Shown here: in pieces, positions 23,551 to 42,579 of the stretch
Position numbering within the stretch: the stretch's first letter is position 1
How the letters are laid out: the number at the start of each line of letters is the position of its first letter
NCBI GenBank assembly: GCA_030248215.1
Contig: JASANG010001403.1
Location: 1 to 64,000 of the forward strand
Reading direction: 5' to 3'
DNA: 64,000 nucleotides
DNA from: Enoplolaimus lenunculus
Lineage: Eukaryota > Nematoda > Enoplea > Enoplida > Thoracostomopsidae
Notes under the pieces: model-generated
Told to the model about the DNA's origin: nothing
Seen by the model: the letters and a program-made list of their open reading frames with translations, nothing else
The model's database searches: none
Position numbers and translations under genes: made by a program

Positions 23551-24989
23551 CTCCAATCTTGGAAATCGTCTTTGGCGCATTTGAGAGATGCTAGACATGC
23601 AACAGCAGCCACGTTGGGTCACGTGAATATCTTTGTATCATTAGTTTTAATTTTGCGTTATCTTTGTTTGCGGATTATCCGTCATTTTCCCCACCGCAAG
23701 CATTTTCGTAGGATATGTCTGTGTGTTTATATGTCGAGTTACTTTCGGGGCTAATTTTGATTTAAATGAATTTAACTTTATATGCTTTCCTCTTATTTTA
23801 CAACCAGCAAATTTGCGACTTAAAGCAATGCTGAGCTGCTGAGCTTATTCTCAGTATATTAACGAGACAGTAGTATCTTGTCACGACGTAGATTTGACAG
23901 CGTTTGTTTTTGCTCACTATGCAAGATAGATTAAGTGGTAGCTCACTTTTAGTTTCAATTTATAACATCCAAGCAGCTTTATTCTGTTACGGGGTCAATT
24001 TCATGGCCTTTGTTGTTAGCTATAATGTGTTGTCTGTTGTGTTATCTTGTTAAGATTATTAATTTTAAAAAATTATGGTTTGAGTTTGAATAAAAGCTTT
24101 TATTGATTAATTTTTAAGGGGCTATAGCGCTCAGCTCATTGTTGCACGCACAGTTTGACCGGTGATCCTTTAGTTCATTTTTCAAGTCGAACTTTTAGTT
24201 TCTCGACTTTCTGCGTTTAAACAAAATGTTCTTATTCCAGATTTATTTTAAATTTGCACCCCATAATCTGATTCCTTCCCAGAAACTGCTGTACCCTTTT
24301 CCCTTAATGACCTCAATCTAAAAATCAAAAATATTATAGCTATTGAATTTCGTTTCACTTCCGGTTTCGGCGATATTCCACCTCTGGCTGCGCTTGTTTT
24401 TACCTCCGATTGCACAATGTTATATATACATCATAGTACATATGGGCACAGGATATGAAATATATACTATCTGTCTAAAATGTGATAGGCACTGGACATA
24501 AATATGTTTATGTGTATCCGAAATTTTTTGAAATGTTGTTTCACCATGCATTAACGTAGCTGGAGCTGACGAAAAGAAATTCTGTATTCAAGCTTGAGAT
24601 AAAATTATTGGACTACATTCCTGCATAATTCCATGATTTAAAATTTTGATTTTTTAAAAATGGCAAAATTAAAAAAGTTTAGTTTAGCTTGATATCATAA
24701 TAATGACTTCGTATTTTTAAATCACTAGTACTATCACACTTTATTTGATAAGACATCAAACATAGCCGGGCTAGCTTGCAAATCTGGCAACCTATAAAAT
24801 GCACTTTTGAATTTTCCGTGCTACAAAACACCGTGAATTCTGCCGGAGCCCGACGCAGACCACCAGTTGTACCCTGACAGCAGGGTGCAAAGGTTTAGCA
24901 TTAAAAGTGATAAAAGTCTAACATTTAAGCCTTGTTTATCGATTTCGGTCTAGTGATGGATGAAATTTACTGGCAAATGAGTCTGGTGG

Positions 24990-25068
24990 AGTCGAATTTG
25001 ACTCAGTTTGTGTAGTCCTGTAGAGCCGATTTCGGAGAGTCAATTTGACTCACCATTTTTTGCAGTGT
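24990..25068. mobile_element. Family C palindromic MITE, right half only
   Basis: Carries GGAGTCGAATTTGACTCAG, GTGTAGTCCTGTAGAGCC and the terminal TTGACTCACCATTTTTTGCA. The left half is missing or degraded. Confidence 0.65.
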
Positions 25069-25544
25069 ATATACACAAGCACTACCAAATGGCTAGCATA
25101 ATATTCTAAACCAAAAAGTTAAAAGAAAACATTCGCTTATCAAATCCTCCATCGAAAGAGTTTTACGTTGAGCTATCTTGCACAACATAGGGCGCAACTC
25201 GTAGTAAAAATTAAAAACTCGCATACAGGTCATGACTGTGTGTTATCTTCCATCACCTCAATACCATATTTTTCGCAAAGCTTCCCATGCTTTCCTTCTG
25301 CTTTTAGCTTTACCCAAATGACTATTACCCATAGGCTATAAAGTTGCATTTAAGACAACTTTGGTAAAAAACATTTATATTCGAAAATATTTCGGCAAAA
25401 TTTCCGTTTCTCTTAAAGTCAGATTCTATTACTGCTGTGCTGGTCGTATTACTCGGTTAAACACTGGACATTCAATACGTTCTAAGGTTCTCAACGTGGC
25501 AAGTTCACCTATGTTAAAAAATTGGTCTAAAATTTAAGCCTTCG

Positions 25545-25643
25545 AATTTGACTCTGGCGGAGTCGAATTTTGACTCAGTTTGTGTAGTCAAGAAACGCCT
25601 ATTTCGGAGAGAGTCAGTTTGACTCACCATTTTTTTACAGTGT
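25545..25643. mobile_element. Family C palindromic MITE, right half only
   Basis: Same half as the neighbouring copy: GGAGTCGAATTTTGACTCAG, then CCTATTTCGGAGAGAGTCAG and a terminal TTTTTACAGTG. Confidence 0.65.
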
Positions 25644-26022
25644 GGATCCAGAGGCTGGCGGGCGGACATACGCCCCCGTCAGTAATCTTTTTATGATAAA
25701 ATGGTAAGGTCCTTACAATACAATTTCCCCCCTCATGGCAAAGTCTCTACTTACTCTACCTTGCAATTGTCCTTTCTAAGAAAGTTATTTTTGTTGAAAA
25801 TTTGCATTTCAAAGTATTTACGAGCCTGCCCCCGTCAGAAACTTTTGGATCCGCTGGTAAAAGCAGGGCACTACTAAATGTAAAGATATAGGCTGATATT
25901 TGTACGATTTAGCGCAAGTAGATTTTAAAGTGGTTCTTTCTTCTTGGAAAGTAAAACGAACCATGCATATATAGTTCCAGGGAAAGAAAACATTCGATAG
26001 AATTGGAGGCCCATGTTACTAC

Positions 26023-26350
26023 AAAGGCCGTGCCAATTTCCCGGGACAGAAATATACCCGGAATGCACACTTATGCGCTCCTGTTTACATATGCACAGGT
26101 AGATATATTTACGTAGGATATATATATAATATATATAATTTGTCCCGTCTGTACCAACTGTCGCATTTGTCCCATTTGTCCCTTCTGTCCCAACTGTTCC
26201 ATCTGTCCCATCTGTCTCAACTGTCGCATCTGTCCTAAGTGTCCCCATCTGTCCCATATTTCCCACTGTCTTATCTGTCCCGCTGCCCCAATTATATTTT
26301 TTGCATGTGCTCCTGGTACATTTCTGTCCCGGGAAAATGGGACGGCCTTT
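26023..26350. mobile_element. MITE with internal 9-bp minisatellite (family L)
   Basis: The terminal inverted repeats begin AAAGGCCGTGCCAATTTCCC at the left and AAAGGCCGTCCCATTTTCCC at the right (reverse complement), and extend through CGGGACAGAAAT. The interior, from about 26145 to 26290, is a run of 9-bp units of the form GTCCCATCT/GTCCCAACT. No coding sequence. The open minus-strand frame across it, rich in Gly-Thr, only reflects the repeat. Confidence 0.8.
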
Positions 26351-27907
26351 AGGGTAACATCAACTCAGTCTCAGGTGGCCAACGCATTTGTTAGTCAGTA
26401 GTAATTTTCTATTAAACCGAATACCCAGCACTATTGAAACAGTTTATAATAAAAAAAATTTTAGAATTGTACTTATATTACGCTAAAATAGCAATCAGCT
26501 CTGGGTCAGAACTTCCCTTATATTGGACAGCGGGACACTTGTGAAAGTGGGACAGGCAGCGGGTCCTTGCAGCTGAACAGTCGGGACAGATTAACTATTG
26601 GAACAGTGGGTATAGTTGAGACAGATGGGACAATTGGGAGTCATACACAGGGTTCACATTATAACTGGGGCAGCCCGAAACACGATTTGTCCACGTTGAT
26701 TGATGTCAACATAAAACATTGCGATCTGAATATCGATTATGTAGACAAAATGTGAATGTCACATATGTTTACAAATCCCGAACAAACAGCGGTCCATGTG
26801 TAAATCAGGGCCAGATCGATTAGCATCATATGATCTACACATTTTTGCTAGTTTACCACCTTGTACACATTTCCCGAGAGGAGATACAACTGGACAGCGG
26901 GACAATAATTACCAGTGGGAAAAGTGGCACAATGGGATATTAGGAAACATTTTAATTGAACATGAATGTAACTCTTGCTAAACTTCGGTATGTCCTCATA
27001 TTTACCTTTCGGCTCAGGCATACAATTATACTACTGCAATGGCCCTGTTCCATACGAAATGTTTAGCTTTGGATAAGATTAACCATTTCTTCAAAATTTA
27101 AGTTAATATATAAAGGCTTTTACTTTCGCATACCACAAGGTAAAACTCCCACACATCCCTAAGTCTAAGAGAAGAATTTTCTTTAAAGTATTAAGTTGGA
27201 AACTCCTATCACTGCGATTTAAACCAACCTTCAATCTTTACTTTAAATTCAAAAAATTAAACTCAAAAGACCGCATCGTAACAATGAACACAACAAAACA
27301 ATGCAGAGTTGAGTTTTGCTTGTACAGAAAGTCATGGTGCAGACGTTAGACAATCCGAAACTGATACTGGATGTCTGATAACCGCAAACAAACGGGTAGC
27401 AAACACTCAACTCAGCTGTAGTACAACAAGAAATACAATATTCTAACAAGAACACTTTAGTCAAATTTTACAAACAAAATAGTCACTCAATATCCGTCAA
27501 ACAAAATGTAGCCAGTGATAATGCGTAAATGAATTTTAACCGAAATGATCGATTGCATATACTTTTCTTATTATCCCAAATTTCTCAACTGCAATATGGC
27601 ACTAAATCTTTCGCCATAAATACTCTGTTCAAACATTTAAGCCAATCTATCCAAGAAATATTGTGTACTAATATAATAACTAAAGACCAATGCATATTCT
27701 TCGAAAATGTTTGCGGTGAGGAAAATGACGTATAATAAGCCAACAAAGATAAAATATAATCAGAACTATAGATAAAAGGATTATCAATTGACATAAGTGG
27801 GCTGCTGATTTTCGTCCAATGTAGGTGCGATGCGCCGCAGCAACTTCACCCACTACCTTGTTTTTCCACGAGACAGAGGGAAGTAACCTGCGGCTGCCCC
27901 GGCCTAG

Positions 27908-34543
<6,636 letters not shown>

Positions 34544-34794
34544 TCAAAATACGTATAAGCTCAACAGATATATTAATCTAAATTTTATCGAAATTTGATT
34601 GATTGCCTGCTAAAATAAAATACGCAGATTAAGTATACACGGAGACCCACACCAATGCAAGATAACCCAAATGAAGTAAATCCAACTCCACCACATCAGA
34701 AATATCGCAGTCCACAGCGTCGGTATATGCACGGCAAGTGTATGTGCAAAGCAAAAAGATTGTAATACATGTGCACATATACCGGTATAGGAAG

Positions 34795-34998
34795 TTGTTG
34801 CAATGACCACATGGTGTACTAAGAGGGCCGAGGTTCGATTCCCGGTGTGGTCCTTAGCTCTGGGCAAAACTTCGCACAGGCGTCGCGCAGACTGTGTAGT
34901 TCCAACAAGGAGGTCCCACGAAGATGGGCACTGCAAAACGCAAGCCCATGGATGCGGGCGGTTGCATTCGCGGCCCAGTATGACCGCCTGAAAAAAGA
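34795..34998 (+). repeat. tRNA-derived SINE copy 1 (A box damaged)
   Basis: GACCACA at the 5' end can pair with TGTGGTC after the B box, as in an acceptor stem. The B box GGTTCGATTCC is perfect, but the region between the boxes is shortened. The tRNA-like head is followed by a body (TCGCGCAGACTGTGTAGTTCC onward) and an A-rich end (CTGAAAAAAGAGAAA). It lies upstream of eEF1A copy 2. Confidence 0.6.
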
Positions 34999-35087
34999 GA
35001 AATGTCGGTATATATGCACGATTAATTGTATTTAAAGCAAAAAGTACGATTATAATACATGTGCACATATACCTACCGCTATATGAA

Positions 35088-35235
35088 GTTGTTGCAACGA
35101 CCACATGGTGTAGTGGTAGCATGCTTGGTTCGAGCGCAAGAGAGCCGAGGTTCGACTCCCGGCGTAGCCCTTAACTTTGGGAAAAACCTGGTCGCAAAGA
35201 CCGTGTAGTCCGAACGCAAAGCACCGCAAACTACA
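35088..35235 (+). repeat. tRNA-derived SINE copy 2 (full tRNA-like head)
   Basis: A box TGGTGTAGTGG and B box GGTTCGACTCC are at tRNA spacing. The body resembles copy 1 (ACCGTGTAGTCCGAAC). Both copies are preceded by the same flank, AATACATGTGCACATATACC and GAAGTTGTTGCAA, so a unit of about 300 bp was duplicated in tandem rather than inserted twice. Confidence 0.6.
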
Positions 35236-35510
35236 TATCAAGTTTAACAAAACTAAAATTTATGTAGAACATCACGAAACCACATTTTAAAAAACCTGCC
35301 GTAAGATTTTCATCACTTCAGCGCAGTACTGAACAGTTACAAACTTTCAACATGATACGGACACTTGCAAACCGTGGTTGGAACAGAGTGATTGACTAAA
35401 CAAACTGCAACGTAACAAATTATTAGCTAACTACAAAGCCAAGAACTCTACACAGAAGAGTAAGGTTACGTGAAAACATAGTGGTATGTGGTTAGTTACA
35501 GAAACTAATA

Positions 35511-35957
35511 ATGGCTGAGTTGCAGAGCATGTCTTTAGTCCAGCTTCAACTTAAGTCCAGATTTGATTTGAGTTTTGTGGCTTTAACTTAAGTCAAAGGT
35601 GTTCAATAACAATATGCTTGACAATTTAGTTGGTGTCGCTAGTTAAACTACAGAAAGTTTACAGATTGGTTGGCAGAATTATAACTTAAAGTCGAATTTT
35701 GTCTTCAGTCAAGACCTTACCTAAGCTTTGTAGTCTTTACTATAAGCGGAAGATTTTCAACACGCGTTTTAATATTTCAAACAATCAATAGTTGCTGAAG
35801 TCTGTAATTTTTCGCTAGTATTTCTAGCTTTACAGCGGGACAGTTCACACCTCCACGCGGACCTGCCAATTAAATTATCAAAAATTTCTACTCAAATTTT
35901 AGTGTCGACTTATAAGTCAGAAGTCGCCCTAAAGTCATGTATATGCAACCCAGCCAT
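35511..35957. mobile_element. Inverted-repeat element (family K)
   Basis: Left end ATGGCTGAGTTGCAGAGCAT and right end, reversed, ATGGCTGGGTTGCATATACA. Both continue into TTTAG and ACTTAAGTC-type sequence. About 447 bp, noncoding. Confidence 0.6.
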
Positions 35958-37579
35958 AGTCCTGACTTTCCAGTGAGAGAAATAAATTAGAATTTGTACT
36001 GCGCATTTGATAAAATATATGACCCTACAACCAAACCATTCGCTGGGCCTGGGATGAAGATGGAGTTCTGCACCGACCAGGAGTTGGCTGGCCGGCTAGT
36101 AGCCTTCCAGTAATTGCTTTTTATCAAAGAGAAAGCTAAAAAACATTGACTGAATTGCAAAAACATGACTTATTAAGCAAAGGCGTCATCCCGGGGGCAC
36201 TTGAGGCCGTGCCCCCACCCCAAATTTGGCTGGTGCTCTCCAAGTGGATTCTGTCTAAAAATAAACAATCTTGAATTGCACTTGTAATGGCCCCCCAAAT
36301 TTCGGTGCCCCTCCCCCAAATATTATATTCTGTGGACGCCCCTGGGCTTAAATAGACATTTGACTTAAGTTAATTCAGGGCCCATATCCTCAAATGGGTC
36401 TTTTACATGCTTCAAGCGAAACATATCACAATCTGTACCTTCTAGGGGCACTTTTACCTAGTGCAAATAATTGATTGGTTTTGTGAAGTATTGCAGATCA
36501 AAACAAAACATGCACTCTAAAATTTGTTCGATTTTCAATGAATTTGTTGAGTTAAAATTATAATTTGAGAATACCTATATATTGAAAATTAACGGGGTTT
36601 TTAAACCATGTATATTATATACTGAAAACTAACAGACTTTTAGCAATTTCAATAATGAAAACGTCCAATGTTACTTTTAGGGCCATAATAGTAGATCAGC
36701 CGTATATATTCCTAAACCTAAGCTTAAGCCTTGCAAAAACGTATTCCTAAAACTGAGCCTAAGCTTAAGCCTAAGCAAATAATGTAGTCTCCAATGTATG
36801 CCGTCTATTTTACAGATCCACCACAAACCCGAACTTACAAATATTCCGGTTTTTTATTTCCTGTTTATCAAGTATTTGTATATATAACTTTGGAAGCAAC
36901 TTTGTAAGTTTTAAATTGCCAACATTTTAGTTGTTTTAACGAAAGGCGCAATATGCTTCCGTGGAAAACTAATTCGGCTACCTGAACAAATTGCGCACGC
37001 CTGACCAACATGTAAACCGCGAAATTCTAGTTACAAAATTTTACCTGCGACATAAAGCTTGCGAATCATATTACTTTTACCAAAGTTGGGCATTTTTTTT
37101 AGTTTTATTACTTTGCTTGTTTATGGGGCTGAAACCAAAGATCGGTTTCCGGCTAAAATTGTACGATGCGATTCAATTTATAAGTGAAAAAACTCGAAAT
37201 TCTGTATTTAAGGCGATTAACGATGGCTGTGACCAAAGATCGGTTACCGGCTAACTTGTCGTCGAACTGAATTATATATGGAACTTGAAATTTCTCATTT
37301 TTATGCTAACCAGAGTGTAAACGCATTGTAAAAATAATGGAAAATGGCGATCAAATGGAAGCGATATGAAAATATCTTGCAATTTTTCATCAGTGATATG
37401 CTGCAAATGGTCGATACGAAATAAAAATTATGAAACTCATCCAAGATCTGAACAGTTTCGTCGCATCCACTATATTGGTGAATGCAAGCATGACTCAATT
37501 GGTTTGGCAGAAAAATGAAAAATCTTTAAAACTTTCGACCATATATATTTCTATACCAAAATGTCAGCAAAAGACAAGG
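35958..37579. other. Gene-poor stretch with degraded elements
   Basis: Contains a GC-rich repeat at about 36186-36352 (CCCCAAATTTGGCTGGTGC to GTGGACGCCCCTGGGC) that recurs at about 56125-56275, and a family A element at about 36660-36830. No exon recognised. Confidence 0.4.
36660..36830. mobile_element. Family A MITE with TTAGGC-type interior (degraded)
   Basis: Begins CCAATGTTACTTTTAGGGCC, then the TATTCCTAAACCTAAG array, a GCAAAAACGTATTCCTAA spacer, a second array, and GATCCACCACAAACC near the end. The right terminal repeat is not clear. Confidence 0.6.
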
Positions 37580-37792
37580 CCAATGTAAAGAACAGGGATG
37601 AAACAGTGTTATGAGCATATTCCTAAGCCTAAGCCTAAGCCTAAACCAAGCGTAAGAATGAGCATATTCCTAATACTAAGCTTAAGACTAAGGTTAGGCC
37701 AGAAAAAATAGTCTAAAGCTTTTCTAAGCTTACTCTATTCTAGTCCCACAAAAAACTTTACGCCCCTGATCTTTACATGGACCGACATATTG
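37580..37792. mobile_element. Family B MITE with TTAGGC interior
   Basis: GCCAATGTAAAGAACAGGGA at the left mirrors the right end CCCCTGATCTTTACATGGAC. Inside are CCTAAGCCTAAGCCTAAGCC and a shorter second array, then AGTCTAAAGC and TCTAGTCCCACA, the conserved B right-hand region. Confidence 0.75.
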
Positions 37793-38284
37793 TCCGTCCC
37801 TCAATTATTCATGTCAAGATACAAAATGAGGTGAAAACAGTTGCGGCCGCACGTCGACGTGAATTAAAATCAGGTCGGTAAACTAATACCTAATTTGCTA
37901 TAACTGTAACAAATATTTTTAAAATGTTAAAATTTCAGTTTTAAACTCGTTTGCTAAATTTTGGAAATTAACTATTGAATTGTACCAAAAGTTAAAAGCA
38001 AAGATACCGAATGATAGACTTCAAAAGCTGTATTATATATTATTTCGGAAATTGTTCAGAAACCGCCTTAGAAAATTTACCGGAGGCGTAGGCTGATGTT
38101 CAAAAATACCCAGACCGGAAACATTATCCACTTCTCACATTGAGTTGCCTATAGGCAACTCAGCGCAGCGTATATAGGTACGTTAAATAATATATATCGC
38201 ACCGTGTTTGACAATTGCAACACGTATACATAGTACTAAATCACCACAAGACGTGAGAGCCTCCTCGGGCTCGAGCGTCAAGCT

Positions 38285-38350
38285 CCCATAACTGAGCGGT
38301 GATGGTATACGCCTCCAACTCCAGTCACTGGAGTTCGAAACCTAGCATAA
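38285..38350 (+). repeat. tRNA-like SINE fragment
   Basis: TAACTGAGCGG and AGTTCGAAACC are near-matches to pol III A and B boxes at about tRNA spacing. The upstream AGACGTGAGAGCCTCCTCGG to GAGCGTCAAGCT block recurs in mutated form near 39755-39793. Confidence 0.4.
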
Positions 38351-39285
38351 AAGTAGGTCTCAGGGGAAATAGAAAATATTCATGTGAGAAAGGGTTAAAC
38401 AAAAAATTTTCAGTTTACTATCATTAAACAATGGTTCATTTCACTCCGCGAAATTGAAAACAAAGGTATAAATCGTGCCGTAATGTTCAAAACATATAGG
38501 TGCACATCATGAAAAATTGAAACAGAACAAATTAAGCGAAGAATAAACAAAGAACACCAATTATGGTAACTTTTATTTTTAAAAAATTAACAGCAAGAAA
38601 ATTCTTTTAAGCCATTTTTTGGCATGTTTTCTAAGAAGTCCAACAGTAGTTCGCAATGGCGGATCCATGGGCGAGCAGTGTCAGTTGCTGTTCTACGCTG
38701 TTTCTTTCTATGTTTTATACACAATGGTATAAGCAGCTAATAATAAGCTGCCCTGTTATTTTAGTGCAGTCTCGAATGATTAAATGTTTTGTCGGCACTA
38801 AGCACGGTGGCACCGAACCAATAATTTCACTAATTCCGAACCTTGATTTTGAAATTGTTTTCATATAGATAAAAGTACATTCATAAAATTAACCATGCCC
38901 AATGCCAACAGCACAAGCCGAAAAATATGCAGGTAATAGAAACGGGTGAATTTTGAAATATCGAGAACAAAAGTTCATTGAAAATAAATTGAAGTCCATA
39001 ACCGCGAATACAAAACATTTTCCGAAAATAGCAGACGGTTCTAACTCATTCAAAAACAGAAACAGATGTTGCTGAAGCTGACTGGATTTTGGTTTTTCAA
39101 AACTGAATTGGCTTCCGAATCCGAGCCTTTATTAAATTTGTGCCTGTTTGAAACCAAAGCCGAACTTATCTTGCCACCCTGTTGTTTAGATCTAAATTGC
39201 GTTGATGCGTTAGTTTTATTTGTGATTCATTTCTGAACGAACATAAAGAAGTCAATTTTATGGCAATAGTTCGTGGTTTTGTGTA

Positions 39286-39729
39286 CTGTAGTGACCCGAA
39301 TAAGAGGGGGACTAATATTTATTTGACCTCTCCAGAGGGTACCCTCCCTTGTTATTCGGTTACGGACTGTTATTTATTTTTAACCCACGCTCCGCCGCCC
39401 TTCGTTACTGATATATATCCGGTACTGTAATTATCCGTTAGATTAAACGTTTATTTATCTTGTATCGATAGCTTGAGCGGTAATACAAGCTTATACTTAG
39501 GAATGTAAGTACTTTCAAAATTAATATGCTTTAAAGTTTCGAACCCAAATTATTTGGTCCTGGAGTCATTTATGCGTTACAATTAGTGTTAATTGACATT
39601 TATGTACTCAAATTAGGGTTTAGGGACTTTATCCGCCTACGCACTCTAAGAGATACGAACTCCTATTGATTCGGACTCAAAATGGGGCCCCCTCTTGTTA
39701 CCGCTTCCCTCTTATTCGGGTCAATACAA
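39286..39729. mobile_element. TA-flanked MITE (family G), copy 1
   Basis: The left end with flank reads TACTGTAGTGACCCGAATAA and the right end, reversed, TATTGTATTGACCCGAATAA. TA lies on both sides, as expected for Tc1/mariner-like insertion. 444 bp, noncoding. A second copy is at 60321-60691. Confidence 0.8.
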
Positions 39730-41020
39730 TACCTACCTATATATACAAAATCTCCATAAGACATAAGAACTTCCTCCAATTCAAGCGTCAAGCTAATATT
39801 AAGTGCTGTTGCAAACGTCGCCACCCGGCTAGGCTGCGATTAATTAAATTTTATACGAAATTAAAAATAATTTTATAAAACAAAGGGCGTATCGTCAAAC
39901 TGTTCATCACGTCTTATATATTTTGAAACACACCTTGTTTTTAAACCAATTATATTATTACTTGGACATGCCTGTTAAACTTGACCATCATATTTGACGA
40001 TTAATAATGATTTGAACTAACTTTTCAAACAGCACCAACCACCACCCTCTGACCAGTAGTTAAGGTGCAACCGGAGGTGAAACATGCCGTAACCCGAGGT
40101 CAACAATATTTGCCGGAGCCGGATCATAAGACACAGGTCAAGCGTAATTAACTTCGTTCAATTCGCTATTAGTAAACGTGAGTAAGGTGTTGTTAACTGT
40201 TTTGGTTTTAACGCTTAATATTTCTTTACAAAATCTCAGCAATTTCTTCGTCAAAATTGTACCAAAAGTTAATAAATCAAAACGCTAAAAAACAAATAAA
40301 TTTTGAAAAATTCTACAAAATTTCACTACCAGTGCCGGAGCCGGAGGCAAATCTTTCGACGGTACCTTGGTAGTAGTCGAAGCATATATAGCGTTTATTC
40401 AAAGTGTTGCAAAAAGTTTTTTTTGTCGTCGTCAAAAAACGTGTAGATATCGACGTTGTTCACGCAGAATGGACTCAAATTAACAATCCGTACACAAGTT
40501 TCATATACGTGTTCTGAGTGAATTAGGCGACAAAAAAACAAGGTCACGTAGTCTTGCAAGACGAGGATAATGCGATTTGAACACAACAACAAATTTTTAT
40601 GACAAGGCATGCATGTGTATAGGCAGCATTTGTTTCGCGAATTTGAATAAAATATAAAATTTTTCAAATTATTATCAAGAATAAAAATTTACCATTTTCT
40701 CTCGTTGGCATTGAAATTAAATATTTTGTATCTTGTGACTATTGAAATTGTGAATAGTTTTTTTTACCTTAAACTCTGCTTGTCTTTGCAAATTTCAATT
40801 TAACACTCATTACTTAAAAGTTTTAAATATATTCGATGTATGAGCATATATTAGCAATTTTTTTGCACACAAAGTACCGATGATAATGAATTTTGCACTG
40901 GTGTGAATAGAACGGATTTTTTGATTTTTCTCTGAATTGTTTTTCAAATTGTCGTAGTGAAATTATAAAGTGAAATTTTTGTTTAAAAATTTAGGAACTG
41001 TAGCATTTATTGGCCAATGT

Positions 41021-41217
41021 TACATTTAGGGGCGTAGCAGCTGATTAAGCATATTCCTAAGTCTAAACCTAAGCCTAAGCCTAAAAGCCTAAGCTTTAGC
41101 GTTGAAAAAGTGTGTTCGTAAGCCTAAACCTAAGGAAAAATGTAATCTAGAATCAGAGCCTACTCATTTACCGACTCACCAGAAACCTTGACGCTCCTGA
41201 AAATAACAGGGGACCAT
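41021..41217. mobile_element. Family A MITE with TTAGGC interior
   Basis: Left end GGCCAATGTTACATTTAGGG, two CCTAAGCC arrays split by GCGTTGAAAAAGTGTGTTCG, then AATGTAATCTAGAATC and CACCAGAAACCTTGACGCTC. The right terminus is partly degraded. Confidence 0.72.
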
Positions 41218-41578
41218 TATTTATAATTAAATCGAATCTGTACATGTTCTTGTATTCATTGTATCTATTCGACGTACTACACTTTCACATACAACGGGGC
41301 AACCCAGTCATACACACTAAAAAGGGATCAAAACCAGGATTTGGTACTATGATTAAGTACTAAAATTGCGTTTGGCTTCTCGCTCGCTTTGGTTGCAGGT
41401 GGGAAATTCAAGGTCAACCACAGCTAAGCTACATGATTCATGGTATTTTGCGATATATACTTTTGCTAATGCTTATAAAATTTTGCCCAAATGCCGGAAA
41501 CCCTTGTGTTTTAATATCGTAAATTAACAGTTACCAGGCAACCGGTTTTGCGCAACGCGCAAAAGTTAGCGTGCGCAC

Positions 41579-41772
41579 AAACATCTTCACGCAGATACTC
41601 ATTTCACTGAACATTTAAGAATTCATTGTAAACGAAGTAATGCTGGAAAATTACCCAAAATACGTATGTGGGGCACTCAAGTTTAATATATCCAACACAT
41701 CTTCACGCAAATATTCTTTTCAGAGAACGTTTAAGAATTCATTGTTAACAAAGTAATGCTGGAAAGTCGCCC
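41579..41772 (+). repeat. Direct repeat pair of about 78 bp
   Basis: ACATCTTCACGCAGATACTC near 41580 and ACATCTTCACGCAAATATTC near 41697 begin two similar blocks. Both run through TTTAAGAATTCATTGT to AGTAATGCTGGAAA. Diverged tandem duplication; no coding sense seen. Confidence 0.65.
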
Positions 41773-42207
41773 ACCTGGGTTTAGTTTTGGTTTACAAAAA
41801 AACATTTTGTTTCTCTAAACCCTATTGACCGCCTGGCCGCCAAAAGGATTCAATTTCGTTCATGTTATTAAAGTTGGATTTTGAATCAACAAAAACGCTT
41901 TTTTATACTCCGGTTTATTCATAGGATGCTGTAATTTGATAAGTGATTGCTTTATTGAGTTCTGTCCATTGTTCTTCGAACATGCGTTCGGCCGACCAAT
42001 AATCCAATATTTAAAATTGGTCACAGTTTGCGGCAGTGTGTATGATTTGGCCAGATCGTTTAAATTTTTTGCCAAAAATATAGAATTTCTGATCGTTTCG
42101 TAGAGGTTATATGTAAATTGGACAAAAATTTTGTGTGCAAATGTAAGAATTTATATATTGTTCGATATACTAATATACCGATTTTGAATTAATTTACGAG
42201 TGATTGG

Positions 42208-42579
42208 CGCTGGGTTTCTAAAACCCGACTTAAGTACGACTTAGTACTTAAGTACGGGCTTAGTGTAATTGCTTAACTATTTTGCCGTTTTCAAAAGCGT
42301 ACCTAAGTTAAGTAAATACTTAAGTCGATGACTAAATTTGAATTAACTACAAATTAACCGGTCAGGCATAATAAGCTTGGTCTAAGTTAAATTGTACACT
42401 CATGATGCCTCCTTAATGTAAAGCAAAACTGTTATGTTTATTGTCATGACAATGGCTGTTAATATTTGGGGGCTTCTTTGGTTGTGCTCGAAAATTTAAG
42501 TATTTACTTAAGTCGGCGGCTTAACTAATTACTTAATATAACTTAAGTAAATACTTATGTAAGATTTCATAAATCCAGC
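42208..42579. mobile_element. Inverted-repeat element (family J)
   Basis: Left GCTGGGTTTCTAAAACCCGA and right, reversed, GCTGGATTTATGAAATCTTA. Both halves are full of ACTTAAGTA motifs. Noncoding. The flank has a short duplication of GCCATTGCGAATTGTA. Confidence 0.55.

Larger units (their letters stand above)
23551..27907. other. Convergent intergenic region between the two eEF1A genes
   Basis: No gene recognised. It holds two half-copies of family C (about 24990-25068 and 25545-25643), an element ending in GGATCC-containing inverted repeats at about 25645-25860, and the minisatellite-bearing element at 26023-26350. Related GGGACAG-rich pieces follow at about 26520-26650 and 26875-26945. Confidence 0.5.

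Noticed and set aside
25925-26266. 113-codon minus-strand frame rich in Gly-Thr
   Set aside because: Covers the 9-bp minisatellite of the family L element.
35088-35160. Functional tRNA gene
   Set aside because: Pol III boxes are good, but the acceptor stem does not pair well and a SINE-type body follows, duplicated nearby.
36991-37254. 87-codon frame with a hydrophobic segment
   Set aside because: Length within chance; no splice context or similarity that I recognise.
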